Assembly: GCF_001021085.1 (NCBI RefSeq)
Contig: NZ_CP004021.1
Location: 642,001-706,000, forward strand
Source of the DNA: Candidatus Liberibacter africanus PTSAPSY
GTDB lineage: Bacteria; Pseudomonadota; Alphaproteobacteria; Rhizobiales; Rhizobiaceae
Reading direction: 5' to 3'
DNA: 64,000 nucleotides
Below the pieces are notes generated by a model. The model was not told where the DNA came from, made no database searches, and was given only the letters and a program-made list of their open reading frames with translations. Made by a program: the position numbers and the translations under genes. Positions 1-9,123 of this stretch are shown here, one piece after another (the first letter of the stretch is position 1; every line of letters starts with the position of its first letter).

Positions 1-15
1 TTAAGACTTATAAAG

Positions 16-1089
16 TTACTTTTTGCGTTTCAAAGTATTTTTGGCAGAATTTGTCGTAATAAGGGATTTTTTGTTGTTTATTAGGGTTATTTTTTCAAAC
101 TTCATAAAGTGGGGTTTTTTATTCTTTGCTTCTTGCATTTGGGTTTTATAGTTCGCAATTTCTCTTTGTGTAGAACATACTTCGTCTGAAATATCAGGGA
201 CTTCATTAGATAAGTTTTGTTTGTCAAAGTTCTTTGCTATATAGTTTATTTTCTTTTTGTCGGTTTTAGTGGAAAATCCTACGGATAGCAGTTCTTCAGA
301 TATTTTATTGCGTGTATCCCGATCTATAGCTCCTAAAATAACTGCAATTAGCGATCTATTCCCTTGAATAGCCGAAGTAACAATGTTGAATCCAGAAGCA
401 CATGTAAAACCGGTTTTCATTCCATCTGCCCCTTGGAATATGCCGACTGCCCAATTGGTATTAGGATATTTTTTCCCTTTTATTTCGAGGCCTTTTATTT
501 GAAAATAATATGCATATTGAGAAAAATCAGTTTTTATTCTCCAAGATAATATGCTCATATCACGTGCTGTTGTATAATGATCATATTGTACTGCTCCATG
601 AGTATTCATAAAATGAGTTGAAGATAATCCCAATTGTTCAGCATAAGCATTCATATGTTTTACAAAATTTTCTTCTGTTTTACACAGAGATTCAGCTATT
701 GCGGTGGCAATATCATTTGCTGATTTTACGATGAGAAGCTTTAAGGCATTATCAAGGGTCATAACACTTCCTTGTCCAAAGGTACTATTTGCAGGAGGGT
801 GTTTGGATGCATTTTTGCTAATAGTTATGGGTGTTTCCAAAGTGATTTTTTTTCCTTCGAGAAAAGAGAAAATAACATAAGCGGTCATTAACTTTGTTAG
901 GGATGCAGGATTCCAAGGGTGGTCAGGATAGTTTTCTGCTATTACATGACCAGTATTGCTATCTATTAATGTATAATAAGGAAGGTTATTCATTCCTGCG
1001 ATATACTGGGAGGGGAAAATGCTATTTAATAAAACTGCTGTAGCTATGTTTACAAGAAAGTATCTTATAACCGAATCCTTCTTGATCAT
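16..1089 (-). CDS. D-alanyl-D-alanine carboxypeptidase (penicillin-binding protein, peptidase S11)
   Basis: Predicted periplasmic serine D,D-carboxypeptidase that trims the terminal D-Ala of peptidoglycan pentapeptides. The 357-residue product begins with a lysine-rich n-region and a hydrophobic stretch (about residues 8-24), a signal peptide. All three penicillin-binding signatures are visible: SLTK at 63-66 (Ser63 nucleophile), SAN at 123-125 and KTG at 225-227. The family often has a C-terminal beta-domain and amphipathic membrane anchor; here the tail after about residue 280 is lysine-rich and resembles neither, so anchoring is uncertain. It lies upstream of pyrD on the minus strand with a gap of about 150 bp, probably a separate unit. 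Family assignment is firm; the paralogue name (dacA, dacC or dacF) cannot be decided. Confidence 0.93.
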   Translation of the reverse strand: MIKKDSVIRYFLVNIATAVLLNSIFPSQYIAGMNNLPYYTLIDSNTGHVIAENYPDHPWNPASLTKLMTAYVIFSFLEGKKITLETPITISKNASKHPPANSTFGQGSVMTLDNALKLLIVKSANDIATAIAESLCKTEENFVKHMNAYAEQLGLSSTHFMNTHGAVQYDHYTTARDMSILSWRIKTDFSQYAYYFQIKGLEIKGKKYPNTNWAVGIFQGADGMKTGFTCASGFNIVTSAIQGNRSLIAVILGAIDRDTRNKISEELLSVGFSTKTDKKKINYIAKNFDKQNLSNEVPDISDEVCSTQREIANYKTQMQEAKNKKPHFMKFEKITLINNKKSLITTNSAKNTLKRKK

Positions 1090-1242
1090 GTTTTTATTAA
1101 TCCTTTTATGGAATTTTATATTATGTGGTGTTTATTAGTGCTATCTAATTATCAATATAGTCCATAATCTATATTACAAAAATAAAAAAGTAGTGTTTGT
1201 CGTATACTTTGATAGTAATAAATAAATTCAATAGACATAATT

Positions 1243-2331
1243 TTATAGTTCTTTTTTTGCCCAATATTCAGTACGAGATCCTCGTATATTTTCAAAGTTT
1301 ACTTCATTTTCCTTTGTCAAAAAGTCAGACAATCCTTTGATAATGCGTTTTGGTAGGGATGCCCCTTCGTATATCATGGCCGAATAAAGTTGGATGAGAT
1401 TTGCTCCTGCCATTATTTTCTCAAGAGCATCTTTCGTAGAAGATATTCCTCCAGTTCCAATTATAGCTGTTTTAGGGCCAATACGCTGTCTTATTTTTGC
1501 AAGGATTATAGTGGATTTTTGAAAAAGAGGAGGGCCAGATAATCCTCCACCTTTTTCTTGGAGGTGTGAATCTTGCAATCCTTTGCGATCGAGTGTGGTA
1601 TTGGAGACAACAATTCCTTCTACTTTATGAGAAATAACTGCGCTAGCGATATCGTCTAACTCTTTTTCTGATAGATCAGGTGATATTTTCAGAAAGATAG
1701 GAACGGATTTACCTGTTTTTATTTTTTCTTCTTTTCTGGCTTGCATAACATGGGTAAGCAACATTTCAATATTTTGCTTTTTTTGCATATCGCGTAAACC
1801 TGGTGTATTAGGGGATGAAATATTAATAGTGAAATAAGAGGCAATTGTAGAAAAAAGACGGATACCAGAGACATAATCTAGAATAAAGTTTTTGCTATCT
1901 TTATTGGCTCCGAGATTTATTCCAATAGGGAAGGTGGGCTTTATTGTAGAAAGACGTGAAAATACAGCATGGTACCCTTCGTTATTGAAACCGAGTTTGT
2001 TGATTATAGCTCGATCCTTAGCTAATCGAAAAACTCTTGGACATTGATTGCCCTTTTGGGGATTAGGAGTAATGGTTCCGATTTCTACAAAGCCAAATCC
2101 AAGTTTAAATAATTCTATGGGAACTTCAGCGTTTTTATCATATCCTGCCGCCATTCCTAAAGGATTGGGGAATGATATGTTGGCAACTTTTGTATTGAGG
2201 CGGAAGTCATTTTGTAGAGGGAAAAATGATAAAATCCCTGATTTTAACGCAATAATTGATAAACGATGCGCTATCTCAGGGTCTACATTTAATAAACCTC
2301 GTAGTGCTAATTTATGAATGACGCTAAGCAA
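1243..2331 (-). CDS. pyrD: Dihydroorotate dehydrogenase (quinone), class 2
   Basis: Oxidises dihydroorotate to orotate with FMN and passes electrons to the quinone pool at the inner membrane, the fourth step of UMP synthesis. The 362-residue length, N-terminal helical extension and catalytic serine rather than cysteine mark the membrane-associated class 2 enzyme. Visible motifs are the FMN/substrate region NPLGMAAGYDKN (56-67), NKLGFNN (111-117) and NISSPNTPGLR (170-180), with Ser173 as the expected base. It is read in the same direction as argF and argD upstream, with about 70 bp between pyrD and argF, so co-transcription is possible. No truncation or substitution of key residues is seen. 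Confidence 0.97.
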   Translation of the reverse strand: MLSVIHKLALRGLLNVDPEIAHRLSIIALKSGILSFFPLQNDFRLNTKVANISFPNPLGMAAGYDKNAEVPIELFKLGFGFVEIGTITPNPQKGNQCPRVFRLAKDRAIINKLGFNNEGYHAVFSRLSTIKPTFPIGINLGANKDSKNFILDYVSGIRLFSTIASYFTINISSPNTPGLRDMQKKQNIEMLLTHVMQARKEEKIKTGKSVPIFLKISPDLSEKELDDIASAVISHKVEGIVVSNTTLDRKGLQDSHLQEKGGGLSGPPLFQKSTIILAKIRQRIGPKTAIIGTGGISSTKDALEKIMAGANLIQLYSAMIYEGASLPKRIIKGLSDFLTKENEVNFENIRGSRTEYWAKKEL

Positions 2332-2404
2332 GGTTGAATTTATCCTATAAAAATATAAATCATAGAAAGGGTGGATATGACTTTTATTGAGGTTATGAAA
2401 GGAA

Positions 2405-3322
2405 TCACTTTATATCAAAACACCATAATAGAATTGCTTTTTGCGTATGAAGACGATTTTCCGCTTCATCAAAAACTACTGATTGATGTCCGTCTAAAAC
2501 TTCAGTTGTAACTTCTTTTCCCCGACGTGCAGGTAGACAGTGCATAAATAATGCATCAGGGTGAGCTTCAGACATGAGGGCAGAGTTGACCTGAAATGGC
2601 AGAAAGACATGTTCTTCTCTGGCTTTAAACTCTTGGTTCATCGATATCCATGTATCTGTTAACACACAATGAGAGCCTTTGATTGCCTGTAAAGCGTCAT
2701 GGGACGATACAACAGAAGCCCCTTGATTTGTTGCCCAATTCAAGTATTTGCTTTGAGGCTCTGATCCTATAGGGGTCGCTATATTTAGGTGGTAGTTAAA
2801 GCGTACGGCTCCTTCTATGAGGGAATGTAGTATATTGTTCCCATCTCCGACCCAAGAAAAAGTTTTTCCTTTTACTGATCCACGATGTTCTTCAAATGTC
2901 ATAACATCAGCTATAATTTGACAAGGATGAGTATCGTCAGTTAAAGCGTTGATTACTGGTACAGTTGCATTTTCTTCTAATTCCAGAAGGCGTGAATGGT
3001 CAGTTGTGCGCATTACAATCGCATCTACATACCGAGAAAGAACTTTTGCTGTATCTGCGATGGTTTCGGCATTTCCAAGTTGCATTTCTGAGCCTGACAA
3101 AAAGATTGTTTCTCCCCCGAGATGTTTCATTGCGACCTCAAAAGAAACGCGGGTACGCGTGGATGGTTTCTCGAAAATCATCGCCAACACTTTTCCAGAC
3201 AAAGGTTGGTTTTTAGAGGGGTTATCCGAAGAATTTTTGATTTTTTTTGCGTTTTCTACGATTAAGGAAAGATCTGATGATGAGATATTTGATAAGTCTG
3301 TAAAGTGTTTCAGATAAGTCAT
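2405..3322 (-). CDS. argF: Ornithine carbamoyltransferase
   Basis: Transfers the carbamoyl group of carbamoyl phosphate to ornithine to give citrulline in arginine synthesis. The 305-residue product is the usual length and keeps the carbamoyl-phosphate loop STRTR (54-58), HPCQ (132-135) and the ornithine-side HCLP (261-264). It follows argD by 62 bp on the same strand, the normal argD-argF pair of rhizobia, so the two are probably one operon. In many rhizobia hslO (Hsp33) follows argF; here the next gene is pyrD. Carbamoyl phosphate would come from the CarAB complex, whose small subunit is encoded at 16.5 kb. Confidence 0.97.
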   Translation of the reverse strand: MTYLKHFTDLSNISSSDLSLIVENAKKIKNSSDNPSKNQPLSGKVLAMIFEKPSTRTRVSFEVAMKHLGGETIFLSGSEMQLGNAETIADTAKVLSRYVDAIVMRTTDHSRLLELEENATVPVINALTDDTHPCQIIADVMTFEEHRGSVKGKTFSWVGDGNNILHSLIEGAVRFNYHLNIATPIGSEPQSKYLNWATNQGASVVSSHDALQAIKGSHCVLTDTWISMNQEFKAREEHVFLPFQVNSALMSEAHPDALFMHCLPARRGKEVTTEVLDGHQSVVFDEAENRLHTQKAILLWCFDIK

Positions 3323-3384
3323 TATATGGAAAATCCTCTTGTTGAATCGTTGTTAGACCTATGATCATAGCCCGTTGATATATT

Positions 3385-4566
3385 TTATTGGCGTGATAGC
3401 TTGAAAGCAGCGCGTTCTATGCGATCTAACCCATCGTTAATTTCCTTTGTAGTGACTATCAGAGGTGGGAGGATGCGTACCACATTATTGCTCGCTGGAG
3501 CGGTCAAAAGACACTCGTCTCTGAATTTTTCTGCGAGTATTGCGGGTGGAAATACAGTTTCCAATCCTATTAATAGCCCTTGTCCTCGCACATCTAAAAA
3601 AATATTGGGGAAACGATTTTTAATTGCAATTAAGCCGTTAAATAATATTTTAGAAGTATTCATTACGTTTTCAAGAAAGCCATCGGATTTGATGATATCG
3701 AGAACTTTTTCTCCTAATACCATTGCTAATATATTTCCTCCATATGTAGATCCATGAGAGCCCTTATTCATACAAGAGGATGCTTTTTCTGTTGCCAAGC
3801 ATGCTCCAAGAGGAAAGCCTCCGCCCATTCCTTTAGCAATTGCCATAATGTCAGGTGTGATATTAGTCCATTCATAAGCGAATAATTTGCCGGTACGCCC
3901 ATATCCTGTTTGCACTTCGTCAAATATGAGCAAGGCATCAATATCATCGCAAATTTTACGTAGTTCTTGTAAAAACTCTGGAGGTGCTTTTTGAGCGCCG
4001 TTTTCGCCCTGGATTGGCTCTATTAAAATAGCAGCAGTGTCATCGCTAATTTGATTTTTAAGAGATTGGAGATCGCAAAATTTAGCTTGATTAAATCCTT
4101 CTATTTTTGGTCCAAATCCTTCTAAATATTGTGATTTACCTCCTGCAGATATTGTTGCTAAGGTGCGTCCGTGAAAAGCCCCTTCAAATGTAATGATGCG
4201 AAACTTATTAGTTTTACCTTTCGTATAATGATAGCGACGTGCTGTTTTAATGGCGCACTCTACTGATTCAGTGCCTGAATTAGTAAAAAAAACCTTGTCG
4301 GCAAAAGTACTGCGTGTTAGATGATTGGCAAAAATATCTTGCTGTGTTGATTGATAGAGGTTAGAAACATGCCATAGTTTTTCAGATTGTGATTTAAGTG
4401 TCTTGACTAATTCTGGATGTGAATGACCAAGAGAATTGACTGCAATGCCAGATGCAAAATCTAAAAAAGGAGTTTTATTTTCAGAAAAGAGCCACGCGCC
4501 TTCTCCTTTTTCAAAACGAATATTTGCGCGATCATAAGTGTTAAATAAATGACTATTTTTATTCAT
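3385..4566 (-). CDS. argD: Acetylornithine aminotransferase (PLP-dependent, class III)
   Basis: Converts N-acetylglutamate 5-semialdehyde and glutamate to N-acetylornithine and 2-oxoglutarate. The 393 residues include the phosphate-binding NSGTE (96-100), the cofactor-ring aspartate in FDEVQ (215-219) and the Schiff-base Lys245 in the AIAKGMGGG segment. Family members often also act on succinyl-diaminopimelate, so it may serve lysine/peptidoglycan synthesis too. The start codon lies 29-64 bp from a long inverted repeat (4591-4625). It is divergent from gcrA, as in other rhizobia, and is the first gene of the probable argD-argF unit. Confidence 0.96.
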   Translation of the reverse strand: MNKNSHLFNTYDRANIRFEKGEGAWLFSENKTPFLDFASGIAVNSLGHSHPELVKTLKSQSEKLWHVSNLYQSTQQDIFANHLTRSTFADKVFFTNSGTESVECAIKTARRYHYTKGKTNKFRIITFEGAFHGRTLATISAGGKSQYLEGFGPKIEGFNQAKFCDLQSLKNQISDDTAAILIEPIQGENGAQKAPPEFLQELRKICDDIDALLIFDEVQTGYGRTGKLFAYEWTNITPDIMAIAKGMGGGFPLGACLATEKASSCMNKGSHGSTYGGNILAMVLGEKVLDIIKSDGFLENVMNTSKILFNGLIAIKNRFPNIFLDVRGQGLLIGLETVFPPAILAEKFRDECLLTAPASNNVVRILPPLIVTTKEINDGLDRIERAAFKLSRQ

Positions 4567-4894
4567 TCGATTATTCCTATTGATGAGGCACTTAAAAATT
4601 AGGAATAGATGATTCCTAATTTAAGATATTATCTCTTGGGATCAAGGGTAGTAAATCATACTTTTGGTGAAAAGAAAATTGCAGAATAGGACTCTTATCC
4701 AAATATGTTAAGAGGAATAAATTTCAGTTATTAATAGGTATATTATTTTAATTCACAACCTTTTTTCTACTTGTTGACGCTTACATAAGATCGGAATAAG
4801 GTTTAAAGTCAATAAATAGTTATCAGATGATTCGTTGAGCATTTGTTCTTTCTAGCTAGTTTGGTGCTAGAAATTTGAGAAGGTGGATAGATCA
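4567..4894. other. Divergent intergenic region argD/gcrA with an operator-like inverted repeat
   Basis: This spacer of about 330 bp separates the divergent starts of argD and gcrA. At 4591-4625 it holds a near-perfect inverted repeat: an 11-bp uninterrupted stem (4596-4606 with 4612-4622) around a 5-base spacer, with flanks CTTAA/TTAAG that also pair if two A bases bulge. No T-run follows on the argD strand, so a terminator is unlikely, and its place just upstream of argD suggests an operator or 5'-leader hairpin. No further gene is seen. Confidence 0.5.
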
Positions 4895-5434
4895 ATGGTC
4901 TGGACTGATGAAAGAATTGATAAACTTAAGAAATTTTGGTCAGAAGGGTTAAGTGCTAGCCAAATTGCTGTGCAATTAGGAGGCGTGACCCGTAATGCTG
5001 TTATTGGCAAATTGCATAGATTATTGTTGCCCAGCCGCGTTAAAGTGAATGAAAATAAGCAATCTGGAAATGATCGGAAGAATAGAGCTCTAGAGTATAA
5101 TTCTTCTAAGATGAGACAAGATTCTGATGTTGGTGTTAGTGCGCCTGTTCTCAAAGAGCGGATTCCGAATTCAGCTCCTAAACGAAAAGCAAAGCCTGTC
5201 TCAGAAAAAGATAATGCGATTACTTCCGGGGTTGTGTTGCCTATGTCGCGTTGTCTAAGATTAATGGAGCTAACGGAAAATACTTGTAAATGGCCTTTAG
5301 GAGATCCTTTTGGAAAAGATTTTTCTTTTTGTGGAAGTGATGTACACAATGATTCTCCATATTGTGATTATCATAAAAAGCTTGCATACCAACAAGTGCA
5401 TGATCGTCGTAAAATCCAAGCAAATTCGCAGTAA
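4895..5434 (+). CDS. gcrA: GcrA cell-cycle regulator
   Basis: GcrA family proteins bind the sigma70 RNA polymerase and activate promoters carrying CcrM-methylated GANTC sites, driving DNA replication and division genes in alphaproteobacteria. The N-terminus, MVWTDERIDKLKKFW followed by ASQIAVQLGG and RNAVIGKLHR, is the diagnostic helix-turn-helix. The C-terminal CKWPLGDP...FCG...YCDYH segment is the conserved polymerase-interacting domain. A GTG four codons upstream (4883) is in frame, but the ATG at 4895 was chosen because orthologues start with this M-x-W-T-D sequence and GAGAAGG sits 8-14 bases before it. About 179 residues. Divergent from argD, as in rhizobia. Confidence 0.95.
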   Translation: MVWTDERIDKLKKFWSEGLSASQIAVQLGGVTRNAVIGKLHRLLLPSRVKVNENKQSGNDRKNRALEYNSSKMRQDSDVGVSAPVLKERIPNSAPKRKAKPVSEKDNAITSGVVLPMSRCLRLMELTENTCKWPLGDPFGKDFSFCGSDVHNDSPYCDYHKKLAYQQVHDRRKIQANSQ

Positions 5435-5589
5435 ATTTAATGACACATAATCCAAATGGATTTAGTTATAAGTCAGAAGGATGACAAACTATTGTTTTGC
5501 AGAGATAATTATTGTACTCTGTAGGGATAATTTGACGTTAATGGCTTATAATTACTAATTACGAATTTTTTGATATTTGATAGGTGATT

Positions 5590-6159
5590 ATGTTTATACA
5601 AACTGAGGATACTCCTAATCCTGAAACTCTTAAATTTATTCCAGGACAAGTGGTTCTTGAGCATGGTACGATCCATTTTTATAATGCAAAAGAGGCTGAG
5701 ATATCTCCTTTGGCATCGCGAATTTTTTCTATTCCAGGGATTAAGTCTGTTTATTTAGGATATGATTTTATCACGGTTGCGAAAGATAAGTATGATTGGG
5801 AACATCTTAAGCCTCCTGTTTTGGGTATGATTATGGAGCATTTTATTTCAGGACATCCGATTATTGATGGTGGAGAATTAGGAGAGGTAGAATCAGATGG
5901 CATGGAGGATGGAGATTTTATAGAAAGTGACCGCGCTATTGTTCAAAGAATAAAGGAGGTTTTGGATAATCGTGTGCGTCCTGCTGTAGCTCGAGATGGA
6001 GGGGATATAGTTTTTAAAGGATATCGAGATGGAATTGTATTTCTAAGGATGATGGGGGCTTGTTCAGGATGTCCTTCTGCTAGCGAAACGTTAAAACATG
6101 GCGTAGTAAACCTTTTGAATCATTTCGTTCCTGAGGTAAAAGATATTCGTGCAGTTTAG
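5590..6159 (+). CDS. NFU1-type iron-sulfur cluster scaffold/carrier (NifU family)
   Basis: Predicted carrier that receives [4Fe-4S] clusters from the assembly scaffold and passes them to apo-proteins. The 189-residue product has the Nfu N-terminal domain (starting MFIQTEDTPNPETLKF, residues 1-90) and the NifU-like C-terminal domain with the cluster-binding CSGC (Cys158, Cys161). An in-frame GTG lies two codons upstream at 5584; the ATG at 5590 matches the family start. It is followed after 15 bp by tsaB, as in other Rhizobiales. Likely clients in this window include MiaB and FdxA (inference). Confidence 0.95.
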   Translation: MFIQTEDTPNPETLKFIPGQVVLEHGTIHFYNAKEAEISPLASRIFSIPGIKSVYLGYDFITVAKDKYDWEHLKPPVLGMIMEHFISGHPIIDGGELGEVESDGMEDGDFIESDRAIVQRIKEVLDNRVRPAVARDGGDIVFKGYRDGIVFLRMMGACSGCPSASETLKHGVVNLLNHFVPEVKDIRAV

Positions 6160-6174
6160 AAATAGGTGTGTTTT

Positions 6175-6771
6175 GTGATAGTTTTAGCGCTAGACACGAC
6201 AGGCGGGAACTGTTCTGTCGCTGTTTATGATAGTAATGTCGGTTGTATTTTAGGATCTTATTTTAAGCATTTAGGACGTGGTCATGCCGAACACTTGATG
6301 CCAGCGATAGATTATGTGTTAAAGGATTCTCACTTAGATATTTCTCAGATTGATCGTGTTGTTACCGCATTGGGCCCGGGGTCTTTTACCGGGGTGCGAG
6401 TGTCTATAGCTGTGGCACGGGGAATTTCTTTGGTTTTAGGAAAGCCAGCTTTGGGGGTGGGGAATATAGAAGTTTTAGCATATTCGCATCTTGCCACTCA
6501 TGATGGGCCTATAATGGTTTTGATTAGTCTCTTGCGCCAGAGAATTTATTGTCAGAAATTTTCTTCAGAGGGTATTTCTTTATCTTCCCCTGTTATCCTT
6601 GATTATGAGCAAGCGCGTTTTGAGGTTGATAGTTTTGAAGGGGGAATAGTAGGTTCTGGATTAGCTGCTATAAGAGGAATTGAAAGTGAGGGGGATCATC
6701 TCCCTATGGATGTTTTGTCACAATTGGGACTTTCGAGAACTTGTGTTTCTCCTTCTCCTATTTACGTATAA
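6175..6771 (+). CDS. tsaB: tRNA N6-threonylcarbamoyladenosine synthesis protein TsaB
   Basis: Member of the TsaBCDE system that adds threonylcarbamoyl to A37 of ANN-decoding tRNAs; TsaB is the ASKHA-fold partner that dimerises with and activates TsaD. The family signatures ALDTTGGNCSVAVYD near the N-terminus and ALGPGSFTGVRV (about residues 65-76) are visible. The GTG at 6175 was chosen over the upstream in-frame GTG at 6166 because it gives the family start MIVLALDTT and has AGG at 6164-6166 at good spacing. At 198 residues it is somewhat shorter than typical TsaB (about 220-230), losing part of the C-terminal domain. In rhizobia rimI and a fur-family gene usually follow; neither is here. 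Confidence 0.92.
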   Translation: MIVLALDTTGGNCSVAVYDSNVGCILGSYFKHLGRGHAEHLMPAIDYVLKDSHLDISQIDRVVTALGPGSFTGVRVSIAVARGISLVLGKPALGVGNIEVLAYSHLATHDGPIMVLISLLRQRIYCQKFSSEGISLSSPVILDYEQARFEVDSFEGGIVGSGLAAIRGIESEGDHLPMDVLSQLGLSRTCVSPSPIYV

Positions 6772-6982
6772 GTTCCATATGCTTTTCTTTAGCGGGATGT
6801 ATTTTTTAGTATTTTAAAACAGAAATTTAAGGTAAGGATGAGTTATTGGTGACGTCTTGGAATGAGGACTGATTTAATGTTTTTTATCAAATGGAGAAGA
6901 TATTTTCCTTTGATAGTATTGTGGGGATGTTACTGATAAGTGATGATTTCGGTTTATTTATCAAACTAATAGGTGTTATCGG

Positions 6983-8362
6983 ATGGTTTTGCAGGTTGTC
7001 AATCAGGGTGTTTCTCCACAAAAATTTTTTGTTAAGAATTATGGTTGTCAAATGAATGTGTATGATTCTTTGCGTATAGAGGATATATTTTTTTCTAAAG
7101 GATATGAGAAAGCCGATTGTATAGATGACGCTAATCTTATTGTTTTGAACACGTGTCATATAAGAGAAAGGGCAGCTGAAAAAGTTTATTCATCTTTAGG
7201 AAGAATACGTAATTTAAAAGCCTCTCAGACAAAAGAAGGAAGAGATACAATAGTTATAGTGGCAGGATGTGTGGCTCAAGCTGAAGGAGAAGAGATTTTG
7301 CGACGTTCTCCTGTAGTCAATGTAGTTGTTGGTCCACAAAAGTATTATCGTTTGCCAGAGTTATTAGAGCACGCTAGATTGGGGAAAAGAGTCGTAGATA
7401 CTGATTATTCTATAGAAGACAAATTTGAGCGTCTTTCTGTCGTTGATGGTGGTTATCAGCGGAAGCGAGGAGTTGCGGCTTTTCTCACAATACAAGAAGG
7501 TTGTGATAAGTTTTGTACATTTTGTGTTGTTCCATATACTCGTGGAGCTGAGATTTCGCGATCATTATCTCAGGTCGTTGATGAAGCTCGCAAACTTGTA
7601 GACAATGGTGTTCGTGAAATCACTTTATTAGGGCAAAATGTTAATGCTTGGCGTGGAAAAGGCTTGAATGGCCAGAGGTGTGCTTTTAGTGATTTGCTTT
7701 ATTCTCTTTCTGACATCAAGGGTTTGATAAGATTAAGATATACAACTAGTCATCCACGGGATATGAGCGATTGTTTAATCAAAGCGCATGGTGATTTAGA
7801 TATTCTTATGCCGTATCTGCATTTGCCGGTGCAATCTGGTTCAGATAGAATATTAAAATCTATGAATAGACGGCATACAGTGGATGAATATCGGCAAATA
7901 ATTGACAGGATTAGGTCTATACGTGCAAAAATAGCAATTTCAAGTGATTTTATTGTTGGATTCCCTGGAGAGACCGATGATGACTTTGCTGCGACTATGG
8001 ATCTAGTTGATGAAATAGGTTATTCGCAGGCTTATTCATTTAAATATTCACCTCGTCCCGGGACTCCTGGTTCAAATATGTTAGGGCAGATAGAAGAGAA
8101 TATCAAAACAGAGAGGTTATTGTGCCTTCAAGAGAAACTTCGTGAACAACAAGTTTCTTTTAATAATGCTTGTGTCGGTCAAATAGTAGAAGTTCTAATA
8201 GAAAAAAAGGGAAGAGAAAAGGGGCAATTAGTGGGAAGATCTCCATGGTTGCAATCTGTGGTTTTTGATTCAAGAAATCATAAAATTGGAGATGTTATTA
8301 AAGTTCGTATCACGGATGTTAAAATTAGTACTTTATATGGTGAGTTATTAGTTAAAGATTAA
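6983..8362 (+). CDS. miaB: tRNA-2-methylthio-N6-dimethylallyladenosine synthase MiaB
   Basis: Radical-SAM methylthiotransferase that converts i6A37 to ms2i6A37 in tRNAs reading UNN codons. The 459 residues show the UPF0004 domain with auxiliary-cluster cysteines Cys22 (YGCQMN), Cys58 (LNTCHIRE) and Cys96 (AGCVAQ), the radical-SAM CxxxCxxC at Cys174/Cys178/Cys181, and a C-terminal TRAM domain (about 390-459). Full length, no missing key residues. Gaps of about 210 bp before and 240 bp after it mark places where other rhizobia carry rimI/fur and phoH. Confidence 0.97.
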   Translation: MVLQVVNQGVSPQKFFVKNYGCQMNVYDSLRIEDIFFSKGYEKADCIDDANLIVLNTCHIRERAAEKVYSSLGRIRNLKASQTKEGRDTIVIVAGCVAQAEGEEILRRSPVVNVVVGPQKYYRLPELLEHARLGKRVVDTDYSIEDKFERLSVVDGGYQRKRGVAAFLTIQEGCDKFCTFCVVPYTRGAEISRSLSQVVDEARKLVDNGVREITLLGQNVNAWRGKGLNGQRCAFSDLLYSLSDIKGLIRLRYTTSHPRDMSDCLIKAHGDLDILMPYLHLPVQSGSDRILKSMNRRHTVDEYRQIIDRIRSIRAKIAISSDFIVGFPGETDDDFAATMDLVDEIGYSQAYSFKYSPRPGTPGSNMLGQIEENIKTERLLCLQEKLREQQVSFNNACVGQIVEVLIEKKGREKGQLVGRSPWLQSVVFDSRNHKIGDVIKVRITDVKISTLYGELLVKD

Positions 8363-8599
8363 AAAATATCGCTCTATGTATGAGATTGTTCCTGACTAAT
8401 GGAGTCTTATGATATCATGCGTAGAATGATTTCATAAGATAATATAGGTATGGTAATTTCTCTTTTTTAAGAAAAACGTTTTTTCTCATATGAGGCAGAA
8501 AAGGTAATGGCTTGATATTTATGTTATGTATTCATTTTTAGATTTTTTATCGGGAATTATTGTTGTTTTGTTGCGATATCTAGGGAAAGGATTTGTTTT

Positions 8600-9103
8600 T
8601 TGTTCATAAAAAAAATAAATCGTTCTAAGTTAGATCTGCAAATAGCTGTGGAAAGTGAACTATGGAGTGATAATGTTTATTTGTATACGTTGTGTGAGGT
8701 AGTTTTTACCAAGGCAATTTCTTTTTTAATATCTAAGAGATGTTTAGGAAAAGAAGATGTAATTGAAATATCACTTGTGTTCACTGATTCTCGTCGTAGT
8801 AAAGAACTTAATCGGGAATATATTGGGATAGATAAGCCAACTAATGTGCTGTCTTTTCCATTATCTGCTGAATATTCGCATTTAATGTTAGGAGATATTA
8901 TTCTTGCTTATGAGGTGATAAAATTAGAATCTAATGTGTTAGAAAAAAAATTCGAAGATCATTTAGTACATTTGATGGTGCACGGTTTTTTGCATCTTTT
9001 AGGCTATGATCATGTTAGTGATGATGATGCGTGTTTAATGGAAGGGTTAGAGCGATCTATTTTGGGAAATCTTGGTATAGATGATCCTTACGAGATGGAT
9101 TAA
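8600..9103 (+). CDS. ybeY: Endoribonuclease YbeY (rRNA maturation factor)
   Basis: Zinc-dependent single-strand endoribonuclease for 16S rRNA 3'-end maturation and ribosome quality control. The 167-residue product carries the family signature HGFLHLLGYDH with the zinc histidines His128, His132 and His138, and KPTNVLSFPL (79-88). The start is TTG at 8600, supported by GGGAAAGG at 8583-8590; there is no ATG nearby. It is followed after about 20 bp by the corC-like gene. In many bacteria phoH immediately precedes ybeY; here it does not. Confidence 0.94.
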   Translation: MFIKKINRSKLDLQIAVESELWSDNVYLYTLCEVVFTKAISFLISKRCLGKEDVIEISLVFTDSRRSKELNREYIGIDKPTNVLSFPLSAEYSHLMLGDIILAYEVIKLESNVLEKKFEDHLVHLMVHGFLHLLGYDHVSDDDACLMEGLERSILGNLGIDDPYEMD

Positions 9104-9123
9104 GTTATAAAAAACTTTGAACT

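Noticed and set aside
8526..8609. 27-codon frame overlapping the ybeY start as a possible leader peptide
   Set aside because: Weak upstream signal and ordinary composition; ybeY has its own GGGAAAGG and TTG start.
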